This document shows, piece by piece, positions 57,111-64,000 of a DNA stretch of 64,000 nucleotides (within the stretch, counting starts at the first letter, position 1; every line of letters starts with the position of its first letter). The translations under genes were made by a program, and so were the position numbers. The stretch lies in NCBI GenBank assembly GCA_949825065.1, contig OX463845.1, forward strand, positions 26,473,108 to 26,537,107. Direction: 5' to 3'. The notes beneath the pieces were generated by a model. It was not told the DNA's origin and ran no database searches. It worked only from the letters and a program-made list of their open reading frames with translations. Origin of the DNA: Odontocerum albicorne (Eukaryota > Arthropoda > Insecta > Trichoptera > Odontoceridae).

Positions 57111-59140
57111 TCACAACAAATTATGCCACTGCAAAAAATAATACAGAAAGAAAATATTAAGTGCCCTAAAAATTCACATTTCAAAAAAAAAAAAAAAAAC
57201 TGATGCTTTTATATCATTTTGATTCGCTTAAACAGGTGTGGACTTAAGGATTTTATGAATGCCTCTGGAAAAGCTTTTTCATTAGGTCTTCTCAAAAACA
57301 TCCATAGAGGTAGTGCGTTCTGTTTACCCGTTCTACTTTAACTAAACGGTTAACATTTTTAGTATCAGATTCCCCAGATAGCATATTTCTGACACATGGC
57401 CCAGTCATTTATTACATAATATTATTTAAACACTGAGAGATGTATTCGTAAAACATAGCAAGTAACGAAATAAAAAAACATTTATTTGTAATGCAAACAA
57501 AAGAGAAGTCACAAAACCTTGCTCATTTTAACAGTGGTTAAATATTGTAATTGAAATGAAAATATGAGAGCGAAATCGTATTCGCAGCCTTTTTGAAAAA
57601 AATTAAATAAAAGTAAAACTTTAATGTTTATATTTTTAAAGCAACCAGATGATTCACTTTCCATATTTGGTCACCTCGGTTGCCCAAATAAATAGCGGTA
57701 ATCAAAACTGGAAGGGTCAGAGAGGGAAAGAATGATTAATGATTTTGCACTTCTTGCTATAAATTACCTTAAAGATATACTTAACCTTCTTCTCGGTTCA
57801 GTTTAAAATATTTTAATTACTCTTATTTCACACCATGGGCGCTTCTTGGAAGATCTTGTGATTTACAGGCTGTTATGTAATTTGATTCACATTTACTACA
57901 ATTAATCATCGCTTCTGTCATGCAAATCCCAAAACATTCGAACGTTGTTGGAGCTGCTGGCAAAATAATGTCAAATATGAGTGATTGACAATCAAGATGC
58001 GAAAGCTTTGCTTCTTTTGTTTTTATAAATCAAACTTAAATTTTAATATTGTAATGTATAACACTTTTATTGTAAATAGTACAATACGATGGATTTATTA
58101 CAATGTGGATATTTCTTCCAATCAACTTGAAAGTGTTAGTAAAACTGTATGTGAAAACCAAGCTAGATCCCTTTTTTAAGATAATCTGTGTACCAAAGTA
58201 TTTAAAAAAACGTAAATCCCATGTCAGAAGAAGCCCCTCTTATTATCTACGCCATGGAGGTCGTTATCTATAACTTCAAAATGTAAGTGTTTTTAAATCT
58301 TAGAAGATAAAGTTGAAAAATCGTTACATTTTGAAATTAAAGCTACATGTGATTTTAAAAAAAAAGCCATCTGAAATGAATATATGGAGAAAATAGGTGT
58401 TGTAAATAAGGTGAAGAAACGAGCATTATGATTGTTAAATAAATTACGCTTTACTGTTATAAAATAAATAAAATAAAAAATTTGATGACACAGTCTCCGC
58501 CTTGCGTGACGATTTATATAAAACATATTAAAAAAATATATAGTTGTAACTGTCAAATGAATGCCATTAAAAAATAAAATAATCCACAAAATTAAGATAC
58601 GCTAAATTAAGAATTCTACATTCAATTTATTCGTCGTGGAGGGTGAAATGATTTGTCATATCATAAATTATGAGATCAGAAAAAAGCTTATGGTCTTTAA
58701 AAAAGAAATAAAATAATGTTTTGTGAAAAATATCTATACGAAGCACACCATAAGTCGTGGCGTTGGTTCTCATGTAGGTACATAATAAATTATCAATTAA
58801 CAATAATACTTGGGGCAAATTAATCATATAGACATTAATACTATAAGCCTAGTTATTAAAAATTGGTAAAGTATTACGTGTTCTGTGAGACATGGCAAAT
58901 AAAACATGTCAAAAGTGAAACAAAAAAGAACAGCTTCTGACTTGTTTGAAAAGTCTCCATTGTAAAGTAATTTTTCTCAACTTAAATATTTGACCTTTTG
59001 ACTCTTCAGTATCCTTCTTTCACCAGCATCATCATGTTCCGAACGAAGCGCTGTGATTATCAAGGTCTGTACTCAGAGGCATAACACTTTTATGAATGTT
59101 AATAATTTGGGTTTCGGTGTTAAACAATGAAGACGTTCGA
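57111..59140. other. AT-rich spacer
   Basis: No gene recognised. Frames at 57985-58179, 58293-58589 and 58627-58827 are AT-driven and lack motifs. Confidence 0.35.
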
Positions 59141-59144
59141 AGTC

Positions 59145-59345
59145 AAGATGGTTAGACGTCTATCCTCCGACGCAAAGATAACGGACTCAAATCCCGTTAA
59201 AACCCAATTTATTAAAAACGGTTCCTCTCTGGTTTTCTCTTACAGGTATCTTTTTGGTTGATAAGAATTGCAACATGTCAATAAAACCATCTGGTTGAGC
59301 TGTATATAGTGGAAGTATTATACGTTACAATAAAAACAATGAAAT
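59145..59345 (+). mobile_element. SINE family A, diverged, near full length
   Basis: Head GATGGTTAGACGTCTATCC, B-box-like GGACTCAAATCCCG, body TTCCTCTCTGGTTTTCTC, tail ATTGCAACATGTCAATAAAA then CCATCTGGTTG. Confidence 0.6.
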
Positions 59346-59509
59346 CTCATATTTCAGAAGTTGGAGCTGCCGTTTCTCATAAGGTTTGACCATTTTCAAT
59401 ACAGAAATTTTGAAAAATATTTAGACATAATATACTCGAATAAATTGTAAATACCGTCTTTATTAATTAATTAGAGTAGAAAGATTAAAAAAACAACAAC
59501 TTATGTTTG

Positions 59510-59590
59510 ATTGAAAGAGATTGTCACCGGCCAACAAGCCTGTCAGATTGTTTAAAGAATGAAGTGTTCAATAAATAATAAAATACTTAT
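59510..59590 (+). mobile_element. SINE family A, 3' tail
   Basis: GATTGAAAGAGATTGTCACC, CCAACAAGCCTGTCAGATTG, AATAAATAATAAAAT end. Confidence 0.6.
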
Positions 59591-59599
59591 CAATATATA

Positions 59600-61465
59600 A
59601 CATGTAGTTGTGATAAAAAAAAACATATATGGAATTTTGTATTTGTAATTTGTATTATCAAACTTTATATCGAATTTTATATTTATTTCATTGACTCAAT
59701 CAGAAACTTGATACGAGTATAAGTATATTGACGCATCTTAATAATACCAGATATACCTACTCCCGTTGATCTTTCAACATTATTTAATACTCGTTTTTAG
59801 AGAAAGTAATTGAAAATTCGTAATGAGAAAATTATAATAACGTTATATCATTGTTTTTCAACATCTCGCAACAGCGTAATATATCTAATGTTAGAGTTTG
59901 CATGATGATGAGAAATATTATGTTAGAAAAAAAATCGGCCTTCAATTTAATATTACACGAGTAATCGTCTATGGTTAATTGATCTGTATAAATTTTACCC
60001 ACTGTTTTCAAAAGAAAATACTTCTGTTTATTTTTATGGTATTATCACATTTGCTCAAAGAGGAGGGGAATATGCCACGCAATAAAAAAAACTTAGTATA
60101 CCAATCAAATATGTACACTTATACCAGCTATTTATTGACCGAAACCACTGAACTAACGTTGCCATTTTACTATATATAGCATCTATCAAAAATATTCTTG
60201 AAAGTTTCAGTCTCCCGACCACTCCAAAATAAGTCATGCACCATTCTGAATCGATATAACTGGGCATGTTTATTCGATAAAACGGTTCATCGTTTGTGAA
60301 CTAGACAAAATCAGCATACGATGCATCGCAGAGAGTAGAGTAGTAACAACTCATACATTTAGTTACTCATTGTTGCTCTGAGATGCAATACAGTTACACT
60401 TATTTATATTAGGTATTGGTACGCCACTGTATATTCTTGTACATTTAAAATAATTCATGATGATTTAAGATCCACGATCACCTCATCGATCAAGTGTTCC
60501 TACGACATGATTTTAAAAAGGTCTTATCATGCACCCTGTAGCTGTGAAAAAATCTTTTAATTCTAAAAACACTTCGAATAGTGCTCATTCGATATTTCGT
60601 CTCCTTTCACGAATCGCATATTTACGAAGATAGAAAGAGACGATATTTTGAACTGCGATGCACAAGACATGTGTTTACATATTAACAAGATCGAACTATG
60701 TTTAATGTGGGAACAATAACAGCATAATACTTTATGTGTATATAAGTCAACTAATATTCAGTTGAAGCATAAGGGGTTTATAATGCCTGTCATAATACAC
60801 AAAAACTGTGAAATCTGTTACTTCTTTCAGATTTTGATATACTTTTTCTTTGTTGCATGCATAATTGAATTTATATGCATAACTGTATTATATTTTTTTT
60901 ATATTCTATAAAAGGACTTGAGTAAATAAATAATAAAATCGATTTGTTTTTTTATTTATTAATGTATCAGAAAATTGAATATAGTTTTGTTGTGGTTATT
61001 AAAACTGTAATGCGATTGGGAGTCCGTATAATTGCTTGAGACATAAAAGTGTGTGATTGCAGAGTACAAATGTTTCAGTTGAGTGTATAGTATTTAGGAA
61101 AAAATAAGAAATTTTACGTGGAGATAAAACGGTGGTTTTAAAATGGTATTTGTATCAGAAAAAATACAAATGCTAGAAAGAGAAAAACTTAAACTTTTTT
61201 TTATTCAGGTTTAAATTTTACACAGAAAAATTATATCTTAAAGCTTTATTCAAAATCAAATGAAATACACGAACTAAAACAATAAAGCTATTTCTAAATA
61301 AGGGTCAAAGTTTTGAAATAAACACTCCCCTATTTCATGCCACACTAATTCATATTAAAATTAAATTAATTATTCATTTTAATTAATTGATAATCTATTT
61401 ACCCTTTTTTCATAAAAAAAAAACAACTGTCTGTTACTAATAAAATAGCAACTATCCATTTATTA
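59600..61465. other. AT-rich spacer
   Basis: No gene recognised. Octamer at 59712-59719. The overlapping frames at 59979-60267 lie antisense to each other and show no motif. Confidence 0.35.
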
Positions 61466-61469
61466 AGTG

Positions 61470-61660
61470 TGAACCACCTCCGTGGCCTGGTTGGTAATAC
61501 AGCTGTGTTCCAATTCGGGGATTCGGGTTTGAAATACGTTCGTGCCGATTTTTTTAATGGGTTCCAGGTTGGTTTAACTTAAGGTCTTTTTAATTTCTCT
61601 CCTCTAGTAGTAATATTTACTACGAAACTGTAAAACAATATAATACAAAAAGCCTCACTC
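61470..61660 (+). mobile_element. SINE family A, diverged
   Basis: ACCTCCGTGGCCTGGTTGGT head, GGGATTCGGGTTTGAAAT in the B-box area, body GGGTTCCAGGTTGGTTTAAC then AAGGTCTTTTTAATTTCTC, and a degraded tail. Confidence 0.65.
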
Positions 61661-61664
61661 AAAG

Positions 61665-62420
61665 GCTAAAGACGTGTATTGGTCATTTTATTTTATTGGA
61701 AAACATTAAATAACGATCTCTTAGTTTCTATTGTACCCAGCAAAATATTAATTCTTGTGGAAATAACAGAGCTCAAGGAATAAGCACTTCAAATTAATTT
61801 CCAAAAAAATCCATAGGGATATTATTTACTATAAGTATTATTATCTGTCGAACCTTTTATCTATTTTGACCGTCAAATGCTTTAGCTTTATGAAGTCAAA
61901 TGTAAATGAATTGAAAGAAAAAACAAATTTAGCCATTGTATTTAAAACACAAAAAAGTCAGATTTTTTGTTTAAATTAAAAATAAACCAAAACCGAATTT
62001 AAAAGGAGTGAAAATATTATGAAAAAGAACTTTTAGTTCAATTTTCATCACAACTAAATTATTAAAAATTTGGCATGAGATTGTAAAATGAAGAACTATT
62101 TTACCTCAATAAATTTTTAATATAATATTTAAATGACATAAACTGTAAAAAGATTGGTGAAATTTCTAAGAATTCAGTAAAAGCATATTTTGATTTCCGT
62201 AAGAGGAATTATTACAAAGCTTTTATAATTTTGAAGTATTCAATTCTTTCATCAAATTTATTTACAATTTCTTCATCAAATATATTTACTATTAAGATTA
62301 ATAAAATTAAATGATATGTATTGTCCCAGACTATCTTATTTATAATTTTAAAAACTAAATACCCAATAAAGTTAGTTTTTTTTTACTAGTATTAACGATA
62401 AAGTAGTTTAAAAACACATA
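61665..62420. other. AT-rich spacer
   Basis: No gene recognised. Confidence 0.35.
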
Positions 62421-62424
62421 TACT

Positions 62425-62890
62425 CATACCAGACAGTATCCAAATCTGCTGAGATGGTGATAGTCCACAACAGTATTTTAGTACAAACTTTGTTGTATGG
62501 GAGTAAAACTTGGGCAAGGTTAATGGCTGAAAGAAGTCGAATAACTCCGTGCGCTTAGAAGAATACATGAAATGACATTGTATGACAGAATATGGAATAA
62601 AGTGATAAGGGATGAATATGAACTTAAGGCAGATGTATTGAGTAAGATAATAAGAGCACTCAGAAATTGTTTGGGCACGTAGAACGAATGAATTATAAAA
62701 GACTAACAAAAAACAAAAAAATAACAGTTTAAATATGAGAAGAATACATGATAGAGGAAGACCAAGGTACGTATGGTTGGATCAAGTGTATAATATTTTG
62801 ACAGAATGAAACGTAGAAAACCATAGAAGTTATATGAATTTTATGAAAAAGTGTATGTAAAAGCAAAAAAAAATAAAATCAAGGCTAAAG
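62425..62890 (+). mobile_element. Degenerate RTE-like LINE remnant
   Basis: Plus-strand pieces in order: VHNSILVQTLLYGSKTWARL (the LLYGSETW block), a DRIWNKVIRDEYELKADV-like segment, LFGHVERMNYKRLTKNK, and a GRPR.VWLDQV-like block, each in a different frame with stops between. Both the order and the GHVERMN motif match the LINE group represented across the window. Confidence 0.65.
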
Positions 62891-62894
62891 TTTC

Positions 62895-63710
62895 GTCTCT
62901 GTCAATCTCACTTTCCACTTTATAAATAAGAATATAAAAAACTAAATACGTGTTTGAACCAGTAACTACTATAAACCGTTTATTTCTCTTCTTTAGTAGT
63001 TCACGTGTTTGATAAAGTTGTAAAAACACTTTTATTTTAATAAAAATTGACTTGAATTAATTATAATTAAGTTTAATAAAACCTGCTTTTAAGTCAATTA
63101 TACGTTCTCTGAATTTCAATGTAAAACAGTTCACGAAACTATTAATTATTTTGAAAGAAATATTTTCCCACTGTATTAACCTTTTGACATGAGAAGAAAT
63201 CACATAAATATAATTTCAACAAATGTGTTGTAATTTCTCTTAACAAAAACGTTGAGCGTTAAATAAACTTTTTAAATTTTCAGAGTGAAACATTATTTTC
63301 TTTAAAATAAATATTTATGTATCATTAAAAAATGACCCCGGCGATCACCTTTAATTAAAATATGTTTATTTACACAAAACAATCACCTGAAAAAATATTT
63401 AAATGTAATCACTCAAAATATACTATACTTGGCATTCTGGTTTTGAAGCTATGTATTTTTTGTTAAATCCAGAAACTCTTAGTTTTAATAAGATTTTTTG
63501 GCAAAAGACCTTTTGTAAAAAATAATAATCCAGTCGAATTATTGATTTTTTTTGTTATGATACCATGAAGTTTAATGTTTAAATTAATTACATTATATTT
63601 TGAAATAAATGGGCACTTTTATTTAGTTCTATTTATGAACAAATAATTTTACTATTTTGATATTTTTTTTGTTTATTTCTTGCAAATATGTGTTGACATT
63701 ATTCCAAATG
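62895..63710. other. AT-rich spacer
   Basis: No gene recognised. Confidence 0.35.
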
Positions 63711-63714
63711 CCAG

Positions 63715-63769
63715 TATTCCAAAAACGTTCCACGTACAGTATTCGTGTACGTAGAATGTTTTTGGAATA
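63715..63769. repeat. Imperfect 23-bp hairpin
   Basis: TATTCCAAAAACGTTCCACG (63715 onward) pairs with 63747-63769 with two mismatches, both G/A-type transitions, across a 9-nt loop. Confidence 0.85.
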
Positions 63770-63829
63770 TTCGCATATTAATAATTCTACTTGAAACTAA
63801 TTATATTATATACCACTTTCATCAAAATA

Positions 63830-64000
63830 CAGCCTTATCGATTCATTGCCACGTACCAATATCTTACAACCAACCAGAAAATTTTAAAGGGACCTTAAGT
63901 GAAAACGAGACTGAAAGCATTTTTAATGAATTTGAGTACCAATCAGAATCGAGCCCGTACCTCCAGGCTGGAACACAGGCATCTTACCAACTAGATCACA
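63830..64000 (-). mobile_element. SINE family A, running off the window
   Basis: The reverse complement starts TGTGATCTAGTTGGTAAGAT (A box), then GGAGGTACGGGCTCGATTCT (B box), TTCAGTCTCGTTTTCACTTA, AAGGTCCCTTTAAAATTTTC and TGGTTGGTTGTAAGATATTG. The copy is well preserved. Its 5' end is at or just beyond base 64000. Confidence 0.8.

Noticed and set aside
58293..58589. 98-codon minus-strand frame
   Set aside because: Rich in Phe/Ile/Tyr/Asn, as expected of random AT-rich DNA. No motif, splice signal or conserved neighbour.

Overview
The window is eukaryotic, repeat-dominated, gene-poor DNA, roughly 70-75% A+T by eye. I found no intact protein-coding gene, rRNA or functional tRNA. The repertoire points to an arthropod, most likely an insect and plausibly a lepidopteran: insect-type Helitron termini, jockey/CR1-like and RTE-like LINE fragments, tRNA-derived SINEs whose tails carry a conserved GGAAGAGATTGCC...AATAAGCCCGCC block, and a TTAA-flanked piggyBac-like element. 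The order is inferred from repeat style only.

Layout. 1-9 kb: AT-rich DNA with a short unrecognised coding-like remnant (3.1-3.3 kb), a 5'-truncated jockey-like LINE with a 13-bp target-site duplication (4143-4921), RTE-like LINE remnants joined to a diverged inverted repeat (5.5-7.1 kb), a GC-richer exon-like patch (7.9 kb) and a SINE (8.5 kb). 9190-12439: a complete minus-strand Helitron with both termini. It is internally deleted, fusing a Rep N-terminal remnant to a Pif1-like helicase C-terminus. 12.4-15.7 kb: two degenerate LINE reverse-transcriptase remnants in opposite orientation. 17.7-18.65 kb: a 65-bp satellite-like array with a 130-bp insertion. 19-26 kb: LINE remnants, both SINE families and a 16-bp minisatellite. 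27.3-28.1 kb: a rearranged block with a near-perfect ~310-bp foldback flanked by direct copies. 29-40 kb: LINE 3' ends, SINEs and small duplications. 41.3-43.1 kb: tandem hAT-like ends and a minus-strand LTR/promoter-like block. 44.27-45.76 kb: the TTAA element with an internal 306-bp duplication. 47-51.5 kb: SINE and LINE tails, two perfect hairpins and an eight-copy 61-bp minisatellite. 52-64 kb: SINE fragments, a 40-bp triplication, a 63-bp-arm foldback (55.6 kb), a LINE remnant (62.4-62.9 kb) and a SINE running off the end.

The most interesting signal is a dispersed octamer, TACTCGTA/TACGAGTA, with 25 exact copies. Two comparisons between related repeats suggest it arises from a plain TA by gain of exactly 6 bp. 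That is the shape expected of an excision footprint left by a TA-targeting (Tc1/mariner-like) transposon. No genes cooperate here: the window is a cemetery of mobile elements, either intergenic DNA, a very large intron, or sex-chromosome-type sequence.
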